A program made the translations under genes and the position numbers. A model generated the notes under the pieces. It was not told the origin of the DNA. It saw only the letters and a list, made by a program, of their open reading frames with translations, and ran no database searches. Below are positions 14,854 to 24,094 of a stretch of DNA of 64,000 bases, in pieces. Numbering within the stretch: position 1 is the stretch's first letter; each line of letters starts with the position of its first letter. The DNA comes from Streptomyces sp. SLBN-118. GTDB lineage: Bacteria; Actinomycetota; Actinomycetes; Streptomycetales; Streptomycetaceae. Location of the stretch: NCBI RefSeq assembly GCF_006715635.1, contig NZ_VFNP01000002.1:1674001-1738000 (forward strand). The letters run 5' to 3'.

Positions 14854-16215
14854 TCAGCTCTTGTAGTCCTGGACACGCCGGCCCTTGCGGCGTTCGGTCA
14901 ACGCGGGGAGTTGCTCGGTGAGTTCGGCCGCGATCGCCGGCACATCGACCGTCAGCAGCCGCCGGTCCCGCATCAGCACACGCCCGTCGACGACCGTGGT
15001 CCGTACGTCACCGGAACGCGCGCTGTGCACCACGGTCGCTGCGATGTTGTGCAGTGGCTGCGTGTGCGGGCCGCTGAGGTCCACCAGGATCAGATCCGCC
15101 CGCCGCCCGGGCGCGAGCGCGCCGATCTGTTCTCCGAGTCCGATGGCCCGCGCGCTCTGCGTCGTCGCGTGGTCGAGCGCCTGCCGGGCGGTCAGCCAGG
15201 CCGGGTCACCCTCGACGGACTTCTGCACCAGCGCGGTGAGCGCCATGCTCTCCCACACATCGAGGGTGTTGTTCGACGCGGCCCCGTCCGTGGCGAGCCC
15301 GACGGGAATCCCGGCGGACGCGAGAGCCCGGATCGGCGTCGTGTCCCACGCGAACTTGAGATACCCCTTGGGCGCGCAGGCGACCGCGATCCGCCCGTCG
15401 GCCCGCCGCAGCAGCGACAGGTCCTTCTCGGTGATCCCCGTTCCGTGTGCGATGAGCACATCCACGTCCAGCAGCCCGGCCCGTTCCAGAACCTCGACGG
15501 GCGTACGCCCGCACCGCGCAAGGCTGTTCTCGGTCTGCGCCCTGTTCTCGGCGGCATGGATGTGCACCAGCAGCCCGTGCTCGCGCGCGAGCACGGCGGT
15601 GGCTTCGAGATCGTCGTCGTCGACGGTGTACGGCGCATGGGGAGCCAGTGACGTGGTGATCCGCCCGTCGGCCGCGCCCCGCATCCGCAGCGCGAAGTCG
15701 AGCGACCTCTCCCGCCCCTCGGCTCCCTGGCTGGAGAAGTACGCCCAGCCGAGACTGGCACGCAGCCCGCTGTCCTCCACCGCTGCGGCGACCTTGTCCA
15801 TCGAGAAGTAGTGATCGGCGAAGGCCGTCACCCCGCCCCTGATCATCTCCGCGCAGGCGAGCCGCGCCCCCAGTCCGACGACCCGGTCGGTGAGGTTGGA
15901 CTCGATGGGCCAGATCCAGTCGTTGAACCACTCCTCCACCGGCATGTCCTCGGCAATTCCGCGCAGGGCGACCATCGGCGAGTGGGTGTGGCAGTTGATG
16001 AGCCCGGGCATGGCGAGCTGTCCACGGCCGTCGATGCGCTCGACGGCGGGGACCTCGGCGGCGGCCCGCGCGGAGGTGACGGCCCCGATGACCGTGCCCC
16101 GGACGACGACGGCCGCGTCCTCGACGAAATCGATCTCGCCCTGCTCGCCGTGTACGAGAGCGATGCACCCCTCGATCACAAGATCGGCGGGCCGGCCGGC
16201 GTCCGCGGTAACCAT
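14854..16215 (-). CDS. Amidohydrolase (8-oxoguanine deaminase / chlorohydrolase type)
   Basis: 453 aa metal-dependent amidohydrolase of the AtzA/TrzN/SAH-deaminase subfamily. Seen: MPGLINCHTHSPM (HxH metal ligands) near residue 63, LAPHAPYTV, LVHIHAAENRAQTENS (His ligand), IAHGTGITEKDLSLL (His), and GLATDGAASNNTLD (catalytic Asp). The terminal sheet ends with GRRADLILVDL. Related actinobacterial enzymes deaminate 8-oxoguanine, S-adenosylhomocysteine or similar purines; the substrate is not settled. ATG at 16215 has a GGGAGGA just upstream, and the open frame beyond it lacks similarity. No operon partner. Confidence 0.85.
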   Translation of the reverse strand: MVTADAGRPADLVIEGCIALVHGEQGEIDFVEDAAVVVRGTVIGAVTSARAAAEVPAVERIDGRGQLAMPGLINCHTHSPMVALRGIAEDMPVEEWFNDWIWPIESNLTDRVVGLGARLACAEMIRGGVTAFADHYFSMDKVAAAVEDSGLRASLGWAYFSSQGAEGRERSLDFALRMRGAADGRITTSLAPHAPYTVDDDDLEATAVLAREHGLLVHIHAAENRAQTENSLARCGRTPVEVLERAGLLDVDVLIAHGTGITEKDLSLLRRADGRIAVACAPKGYLKFAWDTTPIRALASAGIPVGLATDGAASNNTLDVWESMALTALVQKSVEGDPAWLTARQALDHATTQSARAIGLGEQIGALAPGRRADLILVDLSGPHTQPLHNIAATVVHSARSGDVRTTVVDGRVLMRDRRLLTVDVPAIAAELTEQLPALTERRKGRRVQDYKS

Positions 16216-16440
16216 CTGGTCCTCCCTCTGACGTCTGGAGTCCTCAGTGTGTCGGCCGAATCCGGGTCGCCGGGCCTCGTCGCGCCGCTCTTGTGGGTGG
16301 TATCCGGCCGAAGTTGGAATCGCGGCCAGGACGGCCGCGGCCAGTGGCGGGACTCCAACGACGCCGTCGAGGCGCTGGTCAGCTGGACGGAGGGCCTGTG
16401 ACCCGCCGGGCCCCGACGCCGACGCCCAGGGCGATCGAAG
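16216..16440. other. Intergenic stretch without a supportable gene
   Basis: Between the amidohydrolase start and the regulator remnant I see no open frame with Streptomyces-like codon use, no strong hairpin and no clear promoter hexamers. It probably contains the promoter of the minus-strand amidohydrolase and decayed sequence from the lost front part of the regulator gene at 16441-16605. Confidence 0.3.
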
Positions 16441-16605
16441 AATGGCCACAAAGTCGCGCACTCGGAGGCAGCATTGTTCAACCGCGTGACCGCAGAACGC
16501 AGAGAGGTCCGTGTCCTTGAGGCGCGGTATGGGATCATCCGGGCGCAGGCTCTCACGCCACGGGAGTCGCTGGCATTCATCGAGAAAGTGCTGGGAGAGA
16601 CATGA
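16441..16605 (+). pseudogene. C-terminal remnant of a regulator upstream of DUF397 gene
   Basis: The frame ends RAQALTPRESLAFIEKVLGE and a TGA that overlaps the ATG of the DUF397 gene (ATGA, 16602-16605). In Streptomyces, DUF397 genes usually follow, with just such an overlap, an XRE-type regulator with a DUF5753 or DUF6879-like ligand domain. Only some 55 codons of that partner's C-terminus remain; the helix-turn-helix front is missing. This is inferred from layout and weak resemblance. Confidence 0.4.
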
Positions 16606-16823
16606 TCAGCAAGCCCTCTGTCGAGAGTGTCGCCGGGCTGGCGTGGTTCAAGAGCAGCTACAGCACCAGCGACGGCCCCGAGTGCGTCGAGGTCGCCTCC
16701 ACCCCCGGCACCGTCCACGTCCGGGACTCCAAGCACACCGCCGGCCCCCAACTTGCCCTCTCCCCCACCGCCTGGAGCGGCTTCATCACCTACACGACGG
16801 AACTCGCGTCAGCTGACAACTGA
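16602..16823 (+). CDS. DUF397 domain-containing protein
   Basis: 73 aa. The DUF397 signature is clear: WFKSSYSTSDGPECVEVAST and VHVRDSKHT, ending in the usual helix region LSPTAWSGFITY. These small proteins pair with upstream XRE regulators in bldB/whiJ-like systems that affect development, and act probably as antitoxin-like or modulating partners. Here the upstream regulator is truncated (16441-16605), so the protein may be an orphan. The ATG overlaps the remnant's stop codon. Confidence 0.85.
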   Translation: MISKPSVESVAGLAWFKSSYSTSDGPECVEVASTPGTVHVRDSKHTAGPQLALSPTAWSGFITYTTELASADN

Positions 16824-16904
16824 CGCCCGCCGCAAACCCGTCAGGCCGCCGACTGTCGCGCCGTGGGACGAACCAGCCGGAGCCTGAGGCATCATCAGGC
16901 TGAT

Positions 16905-17006
16905 CTAGCCGTCCCAGATGCAGCTGTGACGGTGACGGGTCGGGGCAGGTGAACCACAGCTCGTGGCGCGGTGTTTGAGGGGGACGTGGTGGACAGTGCG
17001 GGACAT
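16905..17006 (-). pseudogene. Internally deleted remnant of a Streptomyces hypothetical gene
   Basis: A 33-codon minus-strand frame starts MSRTVHHVPLKHR and ends RHRHSCIWDG. The opening matches the N-terminus, and the RHRH...W end resembles the C-terminus, of a ~170-aa arginine-rich Streptomyces family that begins M(P/S)RTVHHVP. The middle is gone. I call it a remnant; the rest of the 16824-17187 gap shows nothing convincing. Confidence 0.35.
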
Positions 17007-17187
17007 GGTCAGACCTCTGCCCGCCCGCCGGTACTTCCGGGTTGGCCGAGCTAGAGGTCTGCCGCCGCGAAGCGTCCCCGTCGCTTGGTACGCATGGCGT
17101 GAAGCGTGGCAGGCATGAGCCCGCGCCGTCGAGCGGATTGCGAGTGGCTCAATGGGCAACGCCCTCCCGGCTCGTGAGCCGGGTCGT

Positions 17188-18450
17188 TCACCTGTCGAGC
17201 AGTGCGGTCAGTGCCCCCACCGGGTCGGCGTCCGGGGTGCCGCGCGGCCACCAGTCCTCGCGGTCCGGGTCGGACTCATAGCCGTACCAGACGCCGTCGC
17301 GGCCGAAGCGGAGCTGGAGCGAGCCGGTGGACAGATGGTTGCGCCAGGGGCGGAAGTGCGGGAAGTCCGCCGCGATCAGGGCGGGGCGGGCGCGGTCGAA
17401 GGGGCCCGCCGGTGGGTCCCAGGGCTCTTCGAGTACGGCGAGGGCCGCGAGCCCGCCCTGCCGCCAGGCAGCCACCGCGCGGGCCAGGTCGGTGGGAGTG
17501 TGATCGGTGGCCGCGGCGAGCTCCCGGTAGAGCGCGCGGGTCGAGGCGGTCAGACCTGAACCGGGGTGGGCGGCGGCCAGACGGACCGCGTCCTGCCACT
17601 GGGTGAGCTGTGCGACGGGGTCGGTGCCAGTGGTGAGGAGACTGTGGGCCCGGGCGGCCGCCTCGGTGGCAAGAAGGTCCAGGGCAAGGGGGTCGGGCGC
17701 GCCCGGTGTGTGCGGGTAGGCCGGGGGGCGGCCAGGGTGGGCGGGCGGGGCGAACGGCGGCGGCAGGGGCGGGAGCGGGCGAGAAGCGAAGGCCTCGCTC
17801 GCCGGGACCGTCGGCACGGCGGTACCAGTGGCCGCTCCGCTGCGTTCGGCCGCGGAGCGGGTGGCGTTGCGATGGGAGAGGTCCGCGAGGATTTCGCGTT
17901 CGCCACGGCCCCGCATCAGGAAGAGCACGAACGGGTCGTTGTCGAGCAGCCTTGCCGTCTGATAGCAGAGCGCGGCCGCGTGCTTGCAGGGGTAACCGTC
18001 GTCCGGGCAGGAGCAGTCGGGAATCAGGTCGCCGGGCGTGGGCAGCAGATCCGCCACCGTCGCAAGGGCGTGCGGCACATCCTTGTCGAGCAGCGCAGCG
18101 ATGTGGTCGGGCCGTGACGCCGCTGCCGCCAGGAAGTCGTCCCAGTCCTCGTCGGTGAGCGTGCGCAGGCGGATCTCCGTGCGGTACGGGCGCGGTCTGC
18201 TGCCGTGGACGTATGCCATGACCCGGCCGGGGGTGACCGTGATCGCGTCGACATGACCCCGGCCGGCATACGCACGGCCCCGGACGAGGCGGGCGCGGTC
18301 CAGGGCCGTGTCCTCCAGCGCCTCCACCCAGGCGTTGCCCCACCAACTGGACGCGAACTCCTGGCCGTCGAGGGGCTGAAGGGCGGGGAACGTCCTGCGG
18401 CGGTCCTCGCGGCGGGAGTCGGCGAACCGGGCCGGGTTGCGCGGTGTCAT
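17188..18450 (-). CDS. SWIM zinc-finger protein
   Basis: 420 aa. A SWIM finger, CxCx(n)CxH, is seen as CSCPDDGYPCKH near residue 146, following a beta domain that includes WWGNAWVEALE and AYVHGSRPRPYRTEIRL. The C-terminal half is Ala/Pro-rich and helical. SWIM domains bind zinc and mediate DNA or protein contacts. Its ATG overlaps the stop of the upstream SNF2 helicase gene by 4 bp (18447-18450), so the two are coupled and very likely act together; SNF2-SWIM pairs are common in actinobacteria. The process served is not established. Confidence 0.88.
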   Translation of the reverse strand: MTPRNPARFADSRREDRRRTFPALQPLDGQEFASSWWGNAWVEALEDTALDRARLVRGRAYAGRGHVDAITVTPGRVMAYVHGSRPRPYRTEIRLRTLTDEDWDDFLAAAASRPDHIAALLDKDVPHALATVADLLPTPGDLIPDCSCPDDGYPCKHAAALCYQTARLLDNDPFVLFLMRGRGEREILADLSHRNATRSAAERSGAATGTAVPTVPASEAFASRPLPPLPPPFAPPAHPGRPPAYPHTPGAPDPLALDLLATEAAARAHSLLTTGTDPVAQLTQWQDAVRLAAAHPGSGLTASTRALYRELAAATDHTPTDLARAVAAWRQGGLAALAVLEEPWDPPAGPFDRARPALIAADFPHFRPWRNHLSTGSLQLRFGRDGVWYGYESDPDREDWWPRGTPDADPVGALTALLDR

Positions 18451-21299
18451 GACTGCCTCCGGAGCGAGACGAGGTCCGCCAGCTCACGGTCGGTCAGCTC
18501 GGTCAGCGCAGCCTCCCCGGAGCCGAGGACCGCGTCGGCCAGGGCACGCTTGGACGCGAGCATGTCGGCGATGCGGTCCTCCACGGTGCCCTCCGCGATC
18601 AGCCGGTGTACCTGGACGGGCTGTGTCTGGCCGATGCGGTAGGCCCGGTCCGTCGCCTGCTCCTCGACGGCCGGATTCCACCAGCGGTCGAAGTGGATGA
18701 CATGGCCCGCCCGGGTCAGATTCAGTCCCGTGCCCGCCGCCTTGAGGGACAGGATGAAGACCGGAATCTCGCCGGACTGGAAGCGGTCCACCATGCGCTC
18801 GCGCTCGGCCACCGGCGTGCCGCCGTGCAGGAGTTGGGAGGGGATTGCCCGGGAGGTCAAGTGCGCCGACAGGATGCGGGCCATCGAGACGTACTGGGTG
18901 AAGACCAGAACCGAGCCGTCCTCGGACAGGATCGTCTCGACGAGTTCGTCGAGGAGGGCGAGTTTTCCGGAGCGGCCCGTCAGTCTGCCGCTGTCTTCCT
19001 TGAGGAACTGCACGGGGTGGTTGCAGATCTGCTTGAGGCCGGTGAGCAGCTTCATCACCAGGCCGCGCCGGGCGATCCCCTCCGCGCCCTCGATCGCCGC
19101 CATCGCCTCCCGTACGACCGCCTCGTACAGGGAAGCCTGCTCGCGGGTGAGCGCGACGGGATGCTCGGACTCGGTCTTCGGCGGCAGCTCGGGCACGATG
19201 CCCGGATCGGATTTCTTGCGGCGCAGGAGGAAGGGGCGGACCAGCCGGGACAGCCGCTCTACCGCGTCGTCGTCCTCGCCGTTCTCCACCAGGCGTGCGT
19301 GGCGCGAGCGAAAGGCCTTGAGCGGGCCGAGCAGCCCCGGAGTCGTCCAGTCCAGCAGGGCCCACAGCTCGGAGAGGTTGTTCTCCACGGGCGTGCCGGT
19401 GAGGGCGACCCTGGCGGGGGCCGGGATCGTGCGCAGAGCCTTGGCCGTCGCGGAGAACGGGTTCTTGACGTGCTGCGCCTCGTCGGCGACGACCATCGAC
19501 CAGGCGTGCGCGGCCAGTTGCTCCGCGCTCGTGCGCATCGTGCCGTACGTGGTGAGGACGAAGCCCCCGTCCAGCCCGGTAAGGGTGCGGTCGGCGCCGT
19601 GGAAACGACGCACGGAAACGCCGGGGGCGAAGCGCTCGATCTCCCGCTGCCAGTTGCCGAGCAGCGAGGCCGGGCAGACGACCAGCGTGGGGGCCTTGCG
19701 ATCGCGGTGGAGATGAAGGGCGATCAGTGTGACCGTCTTGCCGAGACCCATGTCGTCCGCGAGACAGCCACCGAGCCCGAGCGAGGTCATCAGGTCCAGC
19801 CAGGCCAGACCGCGCAGCTGGTAGTCGCGCAGGGTGGCGGCGAGCCCCGCGGGGGGTTCGACGGGGGCCGAGGCCGCGACGAGCCGGTCGCGCAGGCTCG
19901 CCAGCGCGCCCGTCGGCACCGCCTCCACTGTCTCGCCGTCCACGTCGGCGGTGCCGGTCAGTGCCACGGCCAGCGCGTCGACGGGCTGGAGCAGCCCGAG
20001 CTCCCGCTTGCGCGCCTTGCGTACGAGATCGGGGTCGACCACCACCCACTGGTCCCGCAGCCGCACGATCGGGCGGTGCGCCTCGGCCAGTGCGTCCATC
20101 TCACGCTCGGTCAGCGGATCGCCGTCGAGTGCCAGCTGCCAGTTGAACTTGAGGAGTTCCTCGCTGTCGAAGAACGATGTGCCGTCGGTCGCCGAGCCGG
20201 GCACCGGGCGCACCACCGCGGCGGCCGAGAGCGTACGCGCCAGCTCCTTGGGCCAGTGCACGGCCACCCCGGCCGCGGCCAGCCGCGCCGCTCCAGGCCC
20301 GAGCAGTTCGTACAGCTCGTCCTCGCTCAGTGGCAGCACATCGGGCACGGCCCGCTCCAGCAGGCGGGCGAGCGGCAGCCAGACCCGGGCGGCGCGGCGC
20401 AGCGCCAGCACCGCGTCGATCCGGGCGCGCGGCCCGAAGTTCTCGTCCCCGTCGCCCGCCCACAGCCGGGCGGCGTCGATGACGAGTGTCGGGTCGGCGA
20501 GGCTGTGCACCTGCACGAGGGCCGCACCGGCGTTGCGCCGGGCGTCCTCCTGCGCCCCGTCCTCTGACCCGTCTGCCGTGACCGGCGCGTCCGCCGTGTC
20601 GAAGAGGTCGAACGCGGACAGGTCGAGGCGGAGCGAGACCCGTACGCCCGCGTCCATGCCCGCGGCGGCCTCGGCCGCCCACTCCCGCGCCCCGGGCAGA
20701 TGCTGCGGGGCCACGGCCGCGAACGGTGCCCCCGCGGCGTACGCGGCGGCCGGTGTGCGCGGCAAGGTGTCGGCCACCGCGTCGAAGAAGAACCGCACCA
20801 GCGCCTCCGGCTCGTGCAGCCGCGGCGGATTCGGCCCGGCGACGGGGGCCGCATGCGCTTCGTACGGCATGGCGGCGGCAATCGCCCGCAGCTGGGCGAT
20901 GTCGTCCGCGTCCAGGGGTCCCGCGCGCCAGGCGTCATGATCGGTCGCGGTCAGTCCGGGCAGCAGCCTGCCGCGCGCCGCCAGGTGAAGGGCGTGCAGG
21001 GCGGCCGCGCCCCAGCAGGCGGCGGCGGGGTGTGCGGCCGGGTCGTGGCGGGCGCGGGTGAGCAGCGGCAGAGCCTCGCCGACGGGCAGCAGCACGGCGG
21101 GGACAGGGCCGCTGCGGATGTCCGTGCCGTCGCGACGTACGACGGCGAGCTCGTCGGTCGCGTCCTGAAGCCGGTCGCCCCCGGGGTCCCAGAAGGCAAC
21201 CCGCCCCTCGCGCGGCAGCCCGGCAGGCAGGAAGAGCGCGGCGCAGGTACGCAGCGTCTCCTCGCGATACGGATGCGGACTGGGCATGCCGGATGTCAT
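18447..21299 (-). CDS. SNF2-family DEAD/DEAH-box ATPase
   Basis: 950 aa. The N-terminal 450 residues hold a bacterial SNF2-associated domain. The ATPase follows: DDMGLGKTVTLIAL (Walker A), VVADEAQHVKNPFS (DEAQ box), ALTGTPVENNLSELW, then the second RecA lobe with FILSLKAAGTGLNL and RAYRIGQTQPVQVHRL (arginine finger motif VI). These are dsDNA translocases that remodel protein-DNA or polymerase complexes. ATG at 21299 has GGGAGGTGA at good distance. It is cotranscribed with the downstream SWIM protein through a 4-bp overlap. Confidence 0.93.
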   Translation of the reverse strand: MTSGMPSPHPYREETLRTCAALFLPAGLPREGRVAFWDPGGDRLQDATDELAVVRRDGTDIRSGPVPAVLLPVGEALPLLTRARHDPAAHPAAACWGAAALHALHLAARGRLLPGLTATDHDAWRAGPLDADDIAQLRAIAAAMPYEAHAAPVAGPNPPRLHEPEALVRFFFDAVADTLPRTPAAAYAAGAPFAAVAPQHLPGAREWAAEAAAGMDAGVRVSLRLDLSAFDLFDTADAPVTADGSEDGAQEDARRNAGAALVQVHSLADPTLVIDAARLWAGDGDENFGPRARIDAVLALRRAARVWLPLARLLERAVPDVLPLSEDELYELLGPGAARLAAAGVAVHWPKELARTLSAAAVVRPVPGSATDGTSFFDSEELLKFNWQLALDGDPLTEREMDALAEAHRPIVRLRDQWVVVDPDLVRKARKRELGLLQPVDALAVALTGTADVDGETVEAVPTGALASLRDRLVAASAPVEPPAGLAATLRDYQLRGLAWLDLMTSLGLGGCLADDMGLGKTVTLIALHLHRDRKAPTLVVCPASLLGNWQREIERFAPGVSVRRFHGADRTLTGLDGGFVLTTYGTMRTSAEQLAAHAWSMVVADEAQHVKNPFSATAKALRTIPAPARVALTGTPVENNLSELWALLDWTTPGLLGPLKAFRSRHARLVENGEDDDAVERLSRLVRPFLLRRKKSDPGIVPELPPKTESEHPVALTREQASLYEAVVREAMAAIEGAEGIARRGLVMKLLTGLKQICNHPVQFLKEDSGRLTGRSGKLALLDELVETILSEDGSVLVFTQYVSMARILSAHLTSRAIPSQLLHGGTPVAERERMVDRFQSGEIPVFILSLKAAGTGLNLTRAGHVIHFDRWWNPAVEEQATDRAYRIGQTQPVQVHRLIAEGTVEDRIADMLASKRALADAVLGSGEAALTELTDRELADLVSLRRQS

Positions 21300-21419
21300 G
21301 GGTCACCTCCCTCCCGCAGGTCGTCGGCGACGGCACCCACGTACCGAAGCACTGATCTACGACCTTACGGCGGGGGTCTGACAACGACTCCGACAACGCC
21401 TGCGCCGAACCCGCCGCGG

Positions 21420-22445
21420 TCAGGCAGCGGGCGGCAGCGGCAGCTCGGCGGGCGGTGGATCCGCAGTGGTTCCGGGATCCGTCTGCGCCTCGGGCACCTT
21501 CTCGGCTCCCGACTCCACGGCCGGCGGCTCGGCCGGCCCCGCCTCGACTTCACCCGACGAGAACTCCGCCGACGAAAGCTCGCCGGACGAAGGCTCGCCG
21601 GACCCCGCTTCGACGGCAGGCGGCTGTTCCTGCTCCCACTGGCTCACCTGCGCGGGCTGCTGGGCCGCGGGCCGTTCCTGCCCGGGCTGCTGGGCCCGTT
21701 CGAGGAAGCGCAACAGCTCCACCGGGAACGGCAGCACCAGCGTGGAGTTCTTCTCCGCCGCGACGGCCACCACGGTCTGCAACAGCCGGAGTTGAAGGGC
21801 CGCGGGCTGCTTGGACATCACTCCGGCCGCCTCGGCCAGCTTCTTGGACGCCTGCAGCTCCGCGTCGGCGTTGATGACCCTCGCCCGCCGCTCACGGTCC
21901 GCCTCGGCCTGCCGCGCCATCGAGCGCTTCATGGCCTCGGGCAGGGACACGTCCTTGATCTCCACCCGGTCGATCTGCACACCCCACCCCATGGCCGGAC
22001 TGTCGATCATCAACTCCAGCCCCTGGTTGAGCTTTTCGCGGTTCGACAGCAGATCGTCCAGATCGCTCTTGCCGATGATCGACCGCAGCGAGGTCTGCGC
22101 CATCTGCGAGACCGCGAAACGGTAGTCCTCCACCTGCACCACCGCGTCCGCGGCGTCCACGACCTTGAAGTAGATCACCGCGTCGACGCGCACCGTCACG
22201 TTGTCCCTGGTGATGCCGTCCTGCGCGGGCACCGGCATCGTCACGATCTGCATGTTGACCTTGTGAAGCCGGTCCACGATCGGAACAATCATGGTGAATC
22301 CCGGGGGGCGCACCTGGCTCCGCAGCCGGCCGAGGCGGAGAACCACGCCCCGTTCGTACTGCTTGATCACCTTGGCGGCCGCCATGGCGTACACCGCGAC
22401 GCAGGACGCCGCCGCTACGCCCGCAACCACCAGCTCTTCGACCAT
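21420..22445 (-). CDS. Slipin/SPFH (band 7) membrane protein
   Basis: 341 aa. One N-terminal membrane helix (residues 5-25) is followed by an SPFH domain: YERGVVLRLGRL, PGFTMIVPIVDRL, ITRDNVTVRVDAVIYFKV, and VEIKDVSLPEAMKRSMARQAEA, leading into the long alanine/glutamate-rich helix used for oligomer assembly. The last 90 residues are an acidic Pro/Ser/Glu tail of low complexity. Slipins form rings or microdomains on the membrane; often an NfeD-type protease partner is adjacent, but none is here. ATG at 22445. Function in Streptomyces is not defined. Confidence 0.9.
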   Translation of the reverse strand: MVEELVVAGVAAASCVAVYAMAAAKVIKQYERGVVLRLGRLRSQVRPPGFTMIVPIVDRLHKVNMQIVTMPVPAQDGITRDNVTVRVDAVIYFKVVDAADAVVQVEDYRFAVSQMAQTSLRSIIGKSDLDDLLSNREKLNQGLELMIDSPAMGWGVQIDRVEIKDVSLPEAMKRSMARQAEADRERRARVINADAELQASKKLAEAAGVMSKQPAALQLRLLQTVVAVAAEKNSTLVLPFPVELLRFLERAQQPGQERPAAQQPAQVSQWEQEQPPAVEAGSGEPSSGELSSAEFSSGEVEAGPAEPPAVESGAEKVPEAQTDPGTTADPPPAELPLPPAA

Positions 22446-22553
22446 CGGGGCACCCCCTGCCGTCCGAGCCGGGCCTTATTACTACGGTATGCCCGGTATA
22501 CCCCCTGGGTCGAGCCTCTAGCCCTCAGCAGCCGGGCGCCCCGGCAACGGAGG

Positions 22554-22584
22554 AAGGCCGCACCCCCTGAGAGAGTGCGGCCTT
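22554..22584. terminator. Strong hairpin upstream of the slipin gene
   Basis: Perfect 10-bp arms AAGGCCGCAC (22554-22563) and GTGCGGCCTT (22575-22584) around an 11-nt loop. It lies 109 bp upstream of the minus-strand slipin start and 106 bp upstream of the plus-strand DUF6343 gene. It probably stops transcripts entering the divergent region, but it ends no visible gene. Confidence 0.55.
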
Positions 22585-22689
22585 TCGCGAGCCGGGATTC
22601 GGCCTGGATGCGCTTGCGGACGAGGGCGACGAGGCGGCAGCTTGCCCGGCGGGCTCGACGCGGGTGCATCCTGGCAAGTAGGAGATGCG

Positions 22690-22980
22690 ATGACGATGCG
22701 CACTGGGAGTGAACCGACGACTGCGCGCAGTCCCCTGCGGCTGCGATTCTGGCTGAGTGTATGGGGTCTGATCTGGGCCGCCGGGGGCACGGCGCTCTTC
22801 ACCCTCTCGGACCACCCCGGCTGGGCCGCTGCCTGTGGCGTACTGCTGCTGATCACCGCGGTCGACCTGGCCCTGGTCCTGCACCACATCCACCAGGGCC
22901 CGCACTGGCAGCCGGGCCGCGACATCCCGCCCTACGAACCGGACCACGGCAACCCCCGCCGCCCGCGGCCGCAGCGCTAG
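22690..22980 (+). CDS. Small membrane protein (DUF6343-like)
   Basis: 96 aa with two predicted transmembrane helices (LRFWLSVWGLIWAAGGTALF and GWAAACGVLLLITAVDLALV) and a proline/arginine-rich tail ending RPRPQR. This matches a small Streptomyces membrane-protein family of unknown function that I know as DUF6343. GTAGGAGA lies 6 nt before the ATG at 22690. It converges closely (6 bp) on the TPR gene. Confidence 0.75.
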   Translation: MTMRTGSEPTTARSPLRLRFWLSVWGLIWAAGGTALFTLSDHPGWAAACGVLLLITAVDLALVLHHIHQGPHWQPGRDIPPYEPDHGNPRRPRPQR

Positions 22981-22986
22981 GGTCTG

Positions 22987-23349
22987 TCACCCGTCGAAAC
23001 GTGCCGCCTTCAGATACTCCGGCTTCGGGTCGAGCGCTGCCGCCAGTCGGAAGTGGCGCGTGGCTTGCTCGGGACGGCCCGCTCGCTCGAAGGTGCGCGC
23101 AAGCGCGAAGTGGGCGAAGGCGTTGTCCGGCTCGCGCTCCAGGACCAGCTCGAACTCGAGTTCGGCCGGGCGCAGTTGGGCGGCTGCGAAGAAGGCGCGG
23201 GCGCGCAGCAGCCGGGCCGCCGTGTTCTCGGGGTGGGCCGCGATCACCGAGTCCAGCAGTTTCACGGCGCCACGCGGATCCCTCGCGGCGAGCAACTGCT
23301 CTGCCGCGCGGTAGTCGATGACGTGCGTCTCCGGATTGCTCTTGGGCAC
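22987..23349 (-). CDS. Tetratricopeptide-repeat protein
   Basis: 120 aa made almost entirely of TPR helices: AAEQLLAARDPRGAVKLLD, AARLLRARAFFAAAQLRPAE, AFAHFALARTFERAGRPEQA and a capping segment with DPKPEYLKAARFDG. TPR arrays bind partner proteins; the partner is unknown. GTG at 23349 with GGAAGGA upstream gives the expected N-terminus VPKSNPETHVIDY. It lies downstream of coaE on the same strand, about 100 bp away, and is conserved beside coaE in Streptomyces. Confidence 0.88.
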   Translation of the reverse strand: MPKSNPETHVIDYRAAEQLLAARDPRGAVKLLDSVIAAHPENTAARLLRARAFFAAAQLRPAELEFELVLEREPDNAFAHFALARTFERAGRPEQATRHFRLAAALDPKPEYLKAARFDG

Positions 23350-23453
23350 GGTCGCATCCTTCCCCTCACTGCCGGGTTCCAACACCGCCTCCGGGAGCGG
23401 TATTCCGATCAGAATCCTGCCCCGCGCCCGCCCCGCGCCCGGTTTGAGGATGC

Positions 23454-24071
23454 CTAGCGGGAGCCCTGCCCGGAGGCTTCGGCCCGCTCCGTCAGTTCCG
23501 CCCAGACCTTCCGCACCTGCGGTTCCAGCTGCTCCAGCGGCCCGTCGTTGTCGATGACCAGATCGGCGACGGCCAGGCGCTGCTCGCGCGTGGCCTGCGC
23601 GGCCATCCGCGCACGCGCCTCGGACTCCGCCATCCCTCGCAGCCGCACCAGCCGGTCCAGCTGTGTCCCGGGTGCGGCGTCGACCACGACCACCAGGTCG
23701 TACAGCGGTGACAGCTTGTTCTCGGTGAGCAGCGGTACGTCATGCACAACGACCGCGTCCGGCGCGGCCGCCGTCTCCAGCTCCATCGAGCGGGCCCCCA
23801 CCAGCGGGTGGACGATCGCGTTGAGCGTCGCCAGGCGATCGGCGTCGGCGAAGACGACGGAGCCGAGCTTCGGCCGGTCCAGCGCGCCCTTCGGGTCGAG
23901 AATTTCCGGGCCGAAGGCCTCGACGACGGCCGCGAGCCCGGGCGTCCCCGGCTCCACCACCTCGCGAGCGATCTTGTCGGCGTCGATCAGCACGGCTCCG
24001 TACGACTCGAGGAGACGCGAAACTTCACTCTTGCCGGCACCGATCCCGCCGGTCAGGCCCACCTTCAGCAT
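23454..24071 (-). CDS. coaE: Dephospho-CoA kinase
   Basis: 205 aa P-loop kinase that phosphorylates the 3'-OH of dephospho-CoA, the last step of coenzyme A synthesis. Walker A is [18 protein letters not shown] at the N-terminus, followed by [15 protein letters not shown] (substrate Asp), HPLVGARS and [13 protein letters not shown]. Length is as usual for actinobacterial CoaE without the extra C-terminal GrpB/UPF0157 domain seen in mycobacteria. ATG at 24071. It is 23 bp downstream of the PAC2 gene, probably in one transcript. Confidence 0.96.
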   Translation of the reverse strand: MLKVGLTGGIGAGKSEVSRLLESYGAVLIDADKIAREVVEPGTPGLAAVVEAFGPEILDPKGALDRPKLGSVVFADADRLATLNAIVHPLVGARSMELETAAAPDAVVVHDVPLLTENKLSPLYDLVVVVDAAPGTQLDRLVRLRGMAESEARARMAAQATREQRLAVADLVIDNDGPLEQLEPQVRKVWAELTERAEASGQGSR

Positions 24072-24094
24072 GGCCCGCAGCCTACGCGAGCGCT

